Shown here piece by piece: positions 8,417 to 15,819 of a stretch of 50,549 nt of DNA (positions within the stretch are counted from its first letter, which is position 1; each line of letters starts with the position of its first letter). Position numbers and translations under genes: made by a program. The DNA comes from Runella limosa DSM 17973 (GTDB lineage: Bacteria; Bacteroidota; Bacteroidia; Cytophagales; Spirosomataceae): positions 994,105-1,044,653 of the forward strand of contig NZ_KI519420.1 in NCBI RefSeq assembly GCF_000482465.1, written 5' to 3'. The notes below the pieces were generated by a model. It made no database searches. It worked only from the letters and a program-made list of their open reading frames with translations, and was not told the origin of the DNA.

Positions 8417-10801
8417 ATGAAGACGTCTATCTTATCGACTCTATTGGTAGTTGCGCTTGCATGTGTTGAAGTGAAGGCCCAGACGACGTTGAGTCACGCA
8501 AATCGCCAATACGAAATGATGGCCTATTCAAAGGCTATCGAGCTTTATGAACAGTCATTAAAAGACAACCTAAAAGACTCTACCAAAGTAAATACACTCG
8601 TCAAATTAGGGCATAGTTATCACCAAATTAGAGATACCCAGAACGCCGAACGTGTGTATCGACTTTTGTTTGGAGAAACAAAAAGTATTCCTAAAAGCCA
8701 AGCAAGCAGCTATTTGTACTACGCCCAGGCATTGGCAAGCAATGGCAAATACGATGAGGCAAAAGACATGTATGAGCGCTACAGCCAAGCGCAACAAGAT
8801 GACACCCGTGGCAAAGAATTTACGAAGCTTTACGGCGACGTAAGTAAGCTTAAAAAGAATAAAACAAGTTATAAGATTGAGTCTCTCGATAATATAAATA
8901 CCAATAGAGCAGAATTTAGCCCTACCTATTATAAAAAAGGCTTGGTGTTTGTGTCTTCAAGAAATGAAGGCGTAAACATCAAACGAACCTATGGTTGGAA
9001 CCAAACCGCGTTTTTGGATTTGTACGAAATCCCTGATTTGTCGGTGGTCAACTCTGCTAAAACAAGCCGTGTGGGTGGCTCTGAAACCACTGCAAGAGCG
9101 GCCAAAGGCAAAGGCGTGTATTTACTTGGCGCGGATGAATATACCGAAAGAACAGCCAACGATTCGAATACGCCAGGGAATTTTAAAGTAACGAGTGCTG
9201 GAAAACCTGACCCTCTTCAAAATGCGAAAATTGAATCGCAAAACATGGGGAAAGCAATCAACTCAAAATACCACGAAGGCCCCGTGGCTTTCTTTAAAGA
9301 TGGAAGCAAAATGCTCTTTACTCGTAATAATTACTTGGATGGCAAGTACAAAACGAGCAAAGACGGTGTGAATAAATTGAAACTGTACATCGCCGATAAA
9401 ACAGGCAGCGACTGGGGAAAAATCAAAGAACTACCTTTCAACAGTGACGAATATTCGGTAGGGCATCCTGCTTTGTCCAAAGACGATAAGCTGCTGTATT
9501 TTGTATCCGATATGCCAGGTGGTTTTGGTGGAACCGATATTTACGTCAGCAAGTACGAAAATAACAATTGGTCGGTGCCCGTCAATCTAGGCCCAGCCGT
9601 AAACACCAAAGGCAACGAAATGTTCCCGTTTGCCGATGAGCAAGGAAACTTGTATTTCTCTTCAGATGGTCACGCAGGACTTGGTGGACTGGACATGTTT
9701 TATGCCAAACTCATCGAAGGCGTAATGGCCAAAAAACCAAAGAACCTTGGTGAGCCTATCAACTCAACCAAAGACGATTTTGGACTTATTACTGACGGTG
9801 AGCGTAAAAGTGGCTTTTTCAGCAGTAACCGCCGCAACGGTGGTGCCGACGACGATTTGTACCGTTTTGAGCGTTCGGGGCCGCTAGACCCTTGCCAAGA
9901 CATCATCGTAAACGTGTTTGACGCTGAAACCAAGAATGCCTTGGCCAACGTGGATGTAGAAGTCATTAGCAAAGATGAAAGCGCGCCAGAGTCAAAAACA
10001 ATGACAACCGACAGCGAAGGAAACCTTCGTTTGTGCTTGGATAGCGACATTGATTTTGTGTTTAAAGCGTCGAGCGAGGGCTATTTGAACAATACCCGCA
10101 ATTTTACCACCAAAGACCTTGATATTTCGGAGCTGGTAAAATTGGAAATCCCGCTTGACAAAGCAAAGCCTAAAAATACGGGACCTAAGACCTTTACGTT
10201 GCGTGGGTTGGTAACGACGCAAAAAGAACGTAAACCCATTCCTGGCGTAAAAGTATTGCTCCACAACGAATGCGACGGCTCGACACAAGAGTCAGTGACG
10301 GACGAAAACGGAAGCTATAAATTTGAGGTACCTATTGGCTGCGATTACTCGATTGAAGCCATGAAAGATAACTTGGGTACGATGGGTAGCAAAGTCAAAG
10401 GAGGCGAAACGACCGAGGCTAACATTACGATGTTTGAAAAAGGTGACGTCATCAAAATTGATAATATTTACTACGACCTCAACAAATGGGATATTCGTTC
10501 GGACGCAACGGTAGAGCTCAATAAGCTGGTTGACCTGATGAAAAAATACCCGAAAATGAAAATTGAGTTTGGGTCGCATACCGACAGCCGTGCCTCGGCC
10601 AAGTACAACAAGACGCTCTCAACGCAGCGGGCAAAATCGGCCGTGTCGTACATCGTAAAACAAGGCGTTAATTCAAAGCGGATTATTGCGGCGGGTTACG
10701 GTGAAAGTAAACTGGTAAACAAATGCAAAGACGGCATTGGCTGTACCGAAGAAGAGCACCAACAAAACCGTCGTACCGAAATCAAAATCCTGAGTTTATA
10801 G
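8417..10801 (+). CDS. PorE-like OmpA-family protein with TPR, PD40 propeller and carboxypeptidase-regulatory domain
   Basis: 794 residues when started at the ATG at 8417, which gives a signal peptide ending VKAQ; an ATG at 8354 would place a poorly hydrophobic leader in front and overlap a hairpin. Order: TPR-like helices (about 20-140); WD40/PD40 beta-propeller repeats (FVSSRNEG, YFVSDMPGGFGGTDIY, YFSSDGHAGLGGLDMFY, FFSSNRRNGGADDDLY) to about 500; a carboxypeptidase-regulatory/CNA-B-like fold (GLVTTQKERKPIPGVKVLL); and a C-terminal OmpA domain (YYDLNKWDIR, SHTDSRAS, NRRTEIKI) that binds peptidoglycan. This order matches PorE of the type IX system, which links the outer-membrane machinery to the cell wall. 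Such proteins are often multi-copy beside PorP/SprF genes, so it may be a paralogue dedicated to the upstream adhesin rather than the core PorE. Confidence 0.88.
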   Translation: MKTSILSTLLVVALACVEVKAQTTLSHANRQYEMMAYSKAIELYEQSLKDNLKDSTKVNTLVKLGHSYHQIRDTQNAERVYRLLFGETKSIPKSQASSYLYYAQALASNGKYDEAKDMYERYSQAQQDDTRGKEFTKLYGDVSKLKKNKTSYKIESLDNINTNRAEFSPTYYKKGLVFVSSRNEGVNIKRTYGWNQTAFLDLYEIPDLSVVNSAKTSRVGGSETTARAAKGKGVYLLGADEYTERTANDSNTPGNFKVTSAGKPDPLQNAKIESQNMGKAINSKYHEGPVAFFKDGSKMLFTRNNYLDGKYKTSKDGVNKLKLYIADKTGSDWGKIKELPFNSDEYSVGHPALSKDDKLLYFVSDMPGGFGGTDIYVSKYENNNWSVPVNLGPAVNTKGNEMFPFADEQGNLYFSSDGHAGLGGLDMFYAKLIEGVMAKKPKNLGEPINSTKDDFGLITDGERKSGFFSSNRRNGGADDDLYRFERSGPLDPCQDIIVNVFDAETKNALANVDVEVISKDESAPESKTMTTDSEGNLRLCLDSDIDFVFKASSEGYLNNTRNFTTKDLDISELVKLEIPLDKAKPKNTGPKTFTLRGLVTTQKERKPIPGVKVLLHNECDGSTQESVTDENGSYKFEVPIGCDYSIEAMKDNLGTMGSKVKGGETTEANITMFEKGDVIKIDNIYYDLNKWDIRSDATVELNKLVDLMKKYPKMKIEFGSHTDSRASAKYNKTLSTQRAKSAVSYIVKQGVNSKRIIAAGYGESKLVNKCKDGIGCTEEEHQQNRRTEIKILSL

Positions 10802-10830
10802 AAATAGATGTTTTGAAGGTGAGTTATTAG

Positions 10831-10866
10831 AAAAGCAGAGGTTCGAGAGAGCCTCTGCTTTTTTTT
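10831..10866. terminator. Strong intrinsic terminator, probably bidirectional
   Basis: AAGCAGAGG (10833-10841) pairs with CCTCTGCTT (10852-10860) and is followed by a run of T. A-tracts on the left give T-tracts on the minus strand, so it can also end the convergent XRE-regulator gene. Confidence 0.9.
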
Positions 10867-10877
10867 AGTGGATGGTA

Positions 10878-11237
10878 TTATTCACCGCGCAGCTGCTCAA
10901 TTTCTTTTAGTAACATCACATTCATTTTTTCAAGCATTCGGCAGCGTTCGGCGTATTCTTCAGCTAACTTACGCCATTTTTCTGTTTCTGTTTCTGTTTC
11001 TGTTTCTGTTTCTGTTTCTGTTTCTGTTTCTGAAATGAAGTAGGATACGCTAGTGCGAAGCGTTGTGGCCAATGCCTGTAATTGAAAGAGTGAGGGGTGA
11101 GATTTGTTGTTTTCCCAATTGTTGATGGTTGGCTGGCTTACTTTTACTTTCATGGCACTACCCAACTCAAAAGCAACCCACTCTTGCGTTTTTCCGAGAT
11201 CATAACGTCGTTTTCGTAGTTTTTCACCAATGCTCAT
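10878..11237 (-). CDS. XRE-family helix-turn-helix regulator with Glu-Thr repeat linker
   Basis: 119 residues. The N-terminal half is a Cro/C1-type HTH (GEKLRKRRYDLGKTQEWVA, SQPTINNWENNKSHPS, LQALATTL). A (Glu-Thr) tract encoded by nine tandem hexamers follows, then a charged C-terminal helix with heptad-like spacing (WRKLAEEYAERC, LEKMNVMLLKEIEQL) that probably dimerises it. It is transcribed away from the peptide-export genes, and dyad sites lie in the intervening 340 bases, so it is a reasonable local regulator of that locus. That link is inference; the HTH assignment is firm. Confidence 0.88.
   Translation of the reverse strand: MSIGEKLRKRRYDLGKTQEWVAFELGSAMKVKVSQPTINNWENNKSHPSLFQLQALATTLRTSVSYFISETETETETETETETETEKWRKLAEEYAERCRMLEKMNVMLLKEIEQLRGE
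10979..11032. repeat. Hexanucleotide microsatellite (TTTCTG x9) inside the XRE regulator
   Basis: Nine perfect tandem TTTCTG units (CAGAAA on the coding strand) encode the Glu-Thr tract. Unit number can change by slippage without changing frame, so it would alter linker length rather than switch the gene off. Confidence 0.95.
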
Positions 11238-11583
11238 ACCCTATAAAAATTAGATGTGGTCTAATGATTTTGCCAAAACCATACTTCCTCACCTATCTTA
11301 TGATAGATAAGTGGGTTCTATTATTTTACTTTTGCAGGGTAGAGTGTTGTATTTACAAATAAAACTAAAAAAAAACGTAAATAAGATATTTAGTTGAAAA
11401 ACTTATCAAACGGTAAAAAAAACGATACAAAGTGCAGAAAAGATACGCCAAAATGGCTATAAATATAATTTTACCAAGTTAAAATGGTTTTATTTTATCA
11501 GAATAACTGATAATTTTATCAAAAATCCTGATAAGAAGGTATGAGATGGTTAGTTATGTTTGTACTATCAACTCATTTCCGTT
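11238..11583. promoter_or_regulatory. Regulatory intergenic region with operator-like dyads and a Bacteroidetes -7 box
   Basis: No gene is seen in these 346 bases, which are very A/T-rich. On the right are two dyads: TTATCAG-5-CTGATAA (11495-11513) and TTATCA-7-TGATAA (11516-11534). Their centres are about 21 bp, two helical turns, apart. A TAnnTTTG box (TATGTTTG, 11555-11562) follows, predicting transcription from about 11569, 15 bases before the ATG at 11584. The dyads would then sit near -44 and -65, as expected for an activator. A related dyad CTATC-TTAT-GATAG is at 11293-11306, nearer the XRE gene, and TACTTTTG at 11327-11334 is a second box. Confidence 0.6.
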
Positions 11584-12126
11584 ATGATGGCTTTACGACT
11601 AAACTCTTTTACCGATCGAGAAAACTTACTTGGAGTAGCTTGGGCGTATCTACGTAACCTACAGCCAAACCTTACACTTACTAGCTTGCGTGCTGCGCTC
11701 GAACAGCATCCCGATTATCCCAGTTTGTTGAGTTTGGGCGATACCCTCGATCGTTATCACATTGAAAATGCCGCCCTGCGCATTGATGCCGAACAGTTGG
11801 CATTGTTACAGGTATCTTATATAGCGCACCTGCGTACCAATGGAGGTACATTTGTGCTAGTAGAATCTGCTACTGCTGATGTCTTCATCTACCGTAACGA
11901 AAAAGGCAAACGCTTTACTGAACCCCGCGAAGAGTTTCTCAAAAAATGGTCGGGTGTGGTGTTCATTGCCGAGCCCAACGAAGCCTCAGGTGAAAACGAT
12001 TATGCCAAAAAACGCCAAAAAGAACAACTCGAAAGCCTTCGCTGGCCATTAGTGTTGGTAGGTTTTATAATGCTGACAGCGTTAGGAATGTTCCAAAGTC
12101 CTGATCAGGGGTATTATTGGGCTTGA
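11584..12126 (+). CDS. C39-like (non-catalytic) domain: N-terminal part of a split VKOR-type disulfide oxidase
   Basis: About 180 residues from the ATG at 11584 (11587 also possible); a TTG at 11560 lies inside the predicted promoter and is unlikely. The sequence (AALEQHPDYPSLLSLGDTL, IAHLRTNGGTFVLV, EEFLKKWSGVVFIAEP) follows the C39 peptidase fold but lacks the catalytic Cys, as in C39-like domains fused to vitamin K epoxide reductase (VKOR) proteins of Bacteroidetes. One membrane helix (WPLVLVGFIMLTALG) ends it. In homologues as I know them, this continues directly into the VKOR domain; here the frame stops at 12124-12126 and continues in the -1 frame. It is therefore probably half of one gene with the next feature. 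Confidence 0.75.
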   Translation: MMALRLNSFTDRENLLGVAWAYLRNLQPNLTLTSLRAALEQHPDYPSLLSLGDTLDRYHIENAALRIDAEQLALLQVSYIAHLRTNGGTFVLVESATADVFIYRNEKGKRFTEPREEFLKKWSGVVFIAEPNEASGENDYAKKRQKEQLESLRWPLVLVGFIMLTALGMFQSPDQGYYWA

Positions 12127-13271
12127 AAGCCACTGGGGTGATATTGACTGCCTTGCTCTTATCAGTACAGTTCGGAAAAACCAACGACTTTACCGATTCT
12201 CTTTGTCGAATCAACCAAAAAACCGACTGTAACCATATTCTGACTTCCCCAGCTGCCAAAATTACCTCATGGTTAGGTTGGAGCGAAGTAGGCTTTTTTT
12301 ACTTTATGGGAGGATGGATGTATTTATGTAACCTCACCCCTGCCCCTCTCCTTTCAGGAGAAGGGTTCTTACTCCCCCTTTGGGGATTGGGGGGCTTGGC
12401 TTTACCTTACACTTTTTGGTCTATCTGGTACCAGTGGCGGGTAGCCAAGCAGTGGTGTCCGTTGTGTGTGGCGGTGCAGGTGGTGATTTGGGCGGAGTGT
12501 CTCAGCCCCCTAACCCCCAATGGGGGAATCAATTTACTTTCAGACTGGAATGATTTGATAAAGCGGAAAGAGATTTACAGCGTAATTTTAGCCCCCATTG
12601 GGGGTTGGGGGGCTGCCATCCTCCTCTGGCTCATTATCAAGCCTTTACTCCTGAAATCAAAACAAGCTGACGGATGGCAGCGAGAATTACGGAAGTTTAA
12701 AAACAACCCTGTGTTGTTTGAAGCATTGCTCAAGCAGCAAAAACAAATGCCATCCGTACCTGCCGATTTACAGCCAATTGTTTTGGGAAACCCCGCTGCG
12801 GAGCATACGATTACAATGGTTACCAACCCTTATTGTGGGCCGTGCGCCCACGCACATGCAAGGTTAGAGGAAGTATTAGCTGAAAACCCAAATCTAAAAG
12901 CCCAAATCATCTTTGCTGTTTGCTATGACCCCGATGGTCGTAAAACAAAAGTAGCCAAACACATGATGGCAAGATTTGTTTCAGAAAGAGGAATTCGGGT
13001 AGGACTCTCGCAGAGTTTAGGGGCTGCTATAGCGGCTTGGTACGGCCAAACCACCAAAAACTACGACGCATGGGCGGCGCAGTATCCTGCCGATTCGTCT
13101 ATTGTGCCCGACAATATAATAGAAGCTCACTGTGATTGGACAAAAGTAGCGGATATTGAGGGAACACCCACATTTTTTATAAACGGAAAAGAACTACCCG
13201 AATTATATGGACTGACAGGAGCATCACGTCTTATGCAACACCTTACTACGGATTTGGCCGAATCAACATAA
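12117..13271 (+). CDS. VKOR-DsbA fusion (thiol-disulfide oxidase), C-terminal part of the split gene
   Basis: Only a TTG is available as a start (12117), supporting a frame change from the preceding ORF rather than independent translation. A VKOR domain carries the loop Cys (SLCRINQKTDCN), the SWLGWSEVGFFYF signature and the active-site WCPLC. A periplasmic DsbA/thioredoxin domain follows with CGPC (NPYCGPCAHAHA) and the cis-Pro loop EGTPTFFING. VKOR re-oxidises its thioredoxin partner using quinone, so the protein should form disulfides in exported substrates. The next gene encodes a six-cysteine peptide, the natural candidate. Two G/C-rich palindromic stretches are inserted in frame between membrane helices (12331-12400 and 12504-12612). 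Confidence 0.85.
   Translation: MGLKATGVILTALLLSVQFGKTNDFTDSLCRINQKTDCNHILTSPAAKITSWLGWSEVGFFYFMGGWMYLCNLTPAPLLSGEGFLLPLWGLGGLALPYTFWSIWYQWRVAKQWCPLCVAVQVVIWAECLSPLTPNGGINLLSDWNDLIKRKEIYSVILAPIGGWGAAILLWLIIKPLLLKSKQADGWQRELRKFKNNPVLFEALLKQQKQMPSVPADLQPIVLGNPAAEHTITMVTNPYCGPCAHAHARLEEVLAENPNLKAQIIFAVCYDPDGRKTKVAKHMMARFVSERGIRVGLSQSLGAAIAAWYGQTTKNYDAWAAQYPADSSIVPDNIIEAHCDWTKVADIEGTPTFFINGKELPELYGLTGASRLMQHLTTDLAEST
12331..12400. repeat. In-frame palindromic element in the VKOR gene (first)
   Basis: C-rich and G-rich blocks (CCTCTCC...GGAGAAGG, CCCCCTTTGGGG) encode a Pro/Gly/Leu stretch (LTPAPLLSGEGF) not expected in a VKOR helix bundle. It resembles the stray palindromic repeats found in many Bacteroidetes genomes. 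Confidence 0.55.
12504..12612. repeat. Inverted pair of 23-bp G/C-rich arms in the VKOR gene
   Basis: The left arm (12504-12526, AGCCCCCTAACCCCCAATGG...) and right arm (12590-12612) are inverted copies with one mismatch. They encode SPLTPNGG and LAPIGGWG. The core CCCCAATGGGGG recurs in the exporter gene at 16.3 and 17.4 kb. Confidence 0.75.
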
Positions 13272-13303
13272 TAAATCATCTTAAACTTTTAAACAATCAA
13301 AAA

Positions 13304-13528
13304 ATGGAAAAGTTACTAACAAATTTTGCAAACAATACGCTTAATCGTATGCAGATGAAGGAAGTGAGAGGGGGGGATAACCCATTATGGTGTGGTACAA
13401 CATGGTATAGTTGTACTTGTGGAAATGGAACATCTTCTTTTACTGCACATATGGGAACATCGACAGAGCTTGCAGAGGCTGCCAATGTTTATTGCGGAGA
13501 AGTTTTGGGAGTTCTTTGTGAATGTTAA
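13304..13528 (+). CDS. Double-glycine leader precursor of a six-cysteine secreted peptide (candidate bacteriocin)
   Basis: 74 residues. Residues 1-24 form a leader ending LNRMQMKEVRGG, the typical pattern (hydrophobic at -4, -7, -12, then Gly-Gly) recognised by C39 peptidase domains. The predicted 50-residue core begins DNPLWCG and has six Cys (residues 30, 37, 39, 64, 72, 74), enough for three disulfides, with the last Cys at the C terminus. No other gene in the window encodes a similar peptide. It lies between a VKOR-DsbA oxidase and a C39-ABC exporter, which together explain its features. No homologue is recognised. Activity (bacteriocin, signal or other) is not shown by sequence. Confidence 0.75.
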   Translation: MEKLLTNFANNTLNRMQMKEVRGGDNPLWCGTTWYSCTCGNGTSSFTAHMGTSTELAEAANVYCGEVLGVLCEC

Positions 13529-13535
13529 AGTATGA

Positions 13536-13583
13536 TATTTATGAATACAAGACGCATAAACAGGTTTCTTGTATTCATAAATA
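13536..13583 (+). terminator. 16-bp perfect hairpin after the precursor gene
   Basis: TATTTATGAATACAAG (13536-13551) pairs exactly with CTTGTATTCATAAATA (13568-13583) around a 16-base loop. It begins 8 bases after the stop codon. There is no clean T-run, so it may stabilise the precursor mRNA or partly terminate rather than fully stop. A smaller dyad ATTGTAA-TTTCT-TTACAAT follows at 13595-13613. Confidence 0.65.
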
Positions 13584-13677
13584 ATATTTCCTAAATTGTA
13601 ATTTCTTTACAATACTTGATAACCTTACTGTTTTTACTACAACCTATTTGTTGTTTTAGTTTTAATGGCATAAAAAT

Positions 13678-15606
13678 ATGAAAAATGTAATATTATTATT
13701 GTTAATTGTTTTGTCTAACTTATTTATTGCTAAAGGTCAAAAGTCTGGTATCAGTTTTTTGCCAGAAAAACCTCGTCTTGGGCAAAATATACATATATAT
13801 TATAACCCTAAAGGTACTCCATTAGATACTTGTAAAAATATAAAAGCACTTATATATTATGTGAGATCAGACAATAAAACATACGCTATTGATATGAATT
13901 TTGATACAGAAAATAACAACTTAATGTTAATTCTAAAGCCTGATAATGATGTGGTAAGTATAGTAATAATTCCAACAAATGAAAGTTTCGATATTCTTGA
14001 TACTAATAACAATTTATCTTACTACATTATACTTCATGATAATAAAGAAATTCCTCTAAAAGGGTCATATGCAGATACGGGAATTGCCTATTGTAGATTA
14101 ATAAATAGTAATAAATTAAAGAATGATGCAATGAATATTGCCAAAGAATTGTTTGAGACAGAATTTGAAAAATATCCCCTAACAAAACGTAGTTGGTATA
14201 TGAAATTTTACTTTAACACTTTAAGTAGTGATATAAAAAATCGAAAATTATTAGAGATTGAACTGGAGCAATTTGCGAAAATAGAAGATTTGAATGAAGA
14301 TGAGTTTCAGACACTAATAGAAAATTATAAACAACTAAAAAATATCAAAAATGTGGATTATTTTACTAATTTACAACAGATCCGATTTCCTGATGATAAC
14401 TATGCCATTCAGAATAAAGTGATGAAAATTCAATTAGCATTTAGTAAAGCATTAAATTTTGAAGAAAAAAAAAATATCTACGAAAGTTTAGTGAAAGATT
14501 ATGCTTATTTAACAAATGAGCTGGCAATACGATATGTGAAAACTACTCAGATACTTTTCCTGATGAGATTATATAAGGATTATTTTGAGAGAAATAAATG
14601 GAAAGATTGGTACCAATTGTTACTTGATGTCAATATTGAAGATAGTATTGCATCAATCTCAAATTTAGTTGCGTCAGATTTTTGCAAGACAGGTGTTTAT
14701 TTAGATATTGCTGAAAAATTAATCATTAATTCAATAGATATTACTGAAAGGGATTTGTTAAAATTAAATAATAACTCTTTTCAATCTTTTTTAACAAAGA
14801 GAGAAATGATTCAAATAAAGGAGGAGAAATTTGCTAATTATTTAAGTACTTACGGGTGTATATTAAAGAAAAAAAATAAGTATGAAGAAGCTCTCGTGTT
14901 GTTGAGAAAATCTGCAGTCGATTATGGTAAAAGACAATTAATTTATTGTAACGAAGCTTATATATTTACTTTAATTGAGTCAGGAATGGAACAAGAAGCT
15001 CAACAAGAAATGAAAATTATTATGGGGATAGGTAAAGCAAGCACTGCTGTTAGTAAATTATTCAAGGAAACTTATTTAGATGATGTTGAAATAATACAAA
15101 AACAGGAATATAAATTTTGGGAAAATTCTTTAAAAAAACAAATGGTTAAGCAAGTTTCTCCTAATTTTTCTTTATTGAATAGGAAAGGTGAAGTTGTTGA
15201 TTTACGTCAACTGAAAGGGAAAGTGATTGTAGTTGATTTTTGGGCCACTTGGTGTGGCCCTTGTATAGCTTCTTTTGACTATTTTTATGATATAATGAAG
15301 AAACATGAAAATGATTCAACTTTAGCTTTTGTCTTTATTGATACAAAAGAGAAGGACGCGAGATATAAGGAAAAAGTCGAGCAAATAATGGAAAAAAAAG
15401 GACAAAATTTTAATGTTCTTTTTGATGATACAGATGAAATTGCGCAAAGCTATGGGGTTATTAATCTACCAACCAAATTTATCATAGATAGAAATGGGTA
15501 TATTCGATTTAAGGATATAGGTTTTGATATAAATAAACCAGATGAGTTTGTTAAAAAAGTAAATTGGGTGATTGACTTTCTAAAAGAAGAACTTGTTCAG
15601 AAATAA
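13678..15606 (+). CDS. Large exported TlpA-like thioredoxin protein
   Basis: 642 residues with a signal peptide (MKNVILLLLIVLSNLFIAKG). About 480 residues of unrecognised sequence, largely helical and rich in Lys/Asn/Glu, precede a C-terminal TlpA/thioredoxin domain (SPNFSLLNRKGEVVDLRQL, DFWATWCGPC, cis-Pro loop INLPTKFIID). TlpA-type proteins are anchored or free in the periplasm and normally reduce disulfides. The gene is much more A/T-rich than the flanking exporter genes and shares that composition with the precursor and with the TlpA gene at 21.8 kb, suggesting a different origin. It sits directly after the precursor, so a role in thiol handling of the peptide is plausible but unproven. 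Confidence 0.85.
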   Translation: MKNVILLLLIVLSNLFIAKGQKSGISFLPEKPRLGQNIHIYYNPKGTPLDTCKNIKALIYYVRSDNKTYAIDMNFDTENNNLMLILKPDNDVVSIVIIPTNESFDILDTNNNLSYYIILHDNKEIPLKGSYADTGIAYCRLINSNKLKNDAMNIAKELFETEFEKYPLTKRSWYMKFYFNTLSSDIKNRKLLEIELEQFAKIEDLNEDEFQTLIENYKQLKNIKNVDYFTNLQQIRFPDDNYAIQNKVMKIQLAFSKALNFEEKKNIYESLVKDYAYLTNELAIRYVKTTQILFLMRLYKDYFERNKWKDWYQLLLDVNIEDSIASISNLVASDFCKTGVYLDIAEKLIINSIDITERDLLKLNNNSFQSFLTKREMIQIKEEKFANYLSTYGCILKKKNKYEEALVLLRKSAVDYGKRQLIYCNEAYIFTLIESGMEQEAQQEMKIIMGIGKASTAVSKLFKETYLDDVEIIQKQEYKFWENSLKKQMVKQVSPNFSLLNRKGEVVDLRQLKGKVIVVDFWATWCGPCIASFDYFYDIMKKHENDSTLAFVFIDTKEKDARYKEKVEQIMEKKGQNFNVLFDDTDEIAQSYGVINLPTKFIIDRNGYIRFKDIGFDINKPDEFVKKVNWVIDFLKEELVQK

Positions 15607-15793
15607 TTCCTGCACTCTATTACGTCTAACTTTCCATATATCAAATCGCCAAACACTAATTGAACCGCAGTTGAGGCGTATATTAACTCATAGAATCCAA
15701 TTGCTTTGCGAATGACTTTCTTGTCATTGATACTATCAAAATTTTCTAATACCCATCAGAGGACTCTGTTAATCGGTAGTTAGGTTCATTCAT
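15594..15793 (-). pseudogene. Possible remnant of a small minus-strand gene
   Basis: The minus strand starts MNEPNYRLTESSDG, then stops after a -1/+2 frame change. The other frame continues VLENFDSINDKKVIRKAIG and on for about 50 codons in protein-like sequence. A CAAAAATA (TATTTTTG on the minus strand) at 15798-15805 precedes it. No family is recognised, and a chance open frame in A/T-rich DNA cannot be excluded. Confidence 0.25.
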
Positions 15794-15819
15794 TTGGCAA
15801 AAATAACCTTTTATCAAGA

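Noticed and set aside
11560-11583. TTG start for the C39-like/VKOR gene
   Set aside because: It overlaps the predicted -7 box TATGTTTG; the ATG at 11584 fits the predicted transcript start.
15798-15805. Minus-strand TATTTTTG as a functional promoter
   Set aside because: It is only 5 bases from the nearest minus-strand ATG, so the transcript would start after the start codon; kept only as context for the possible remnant.
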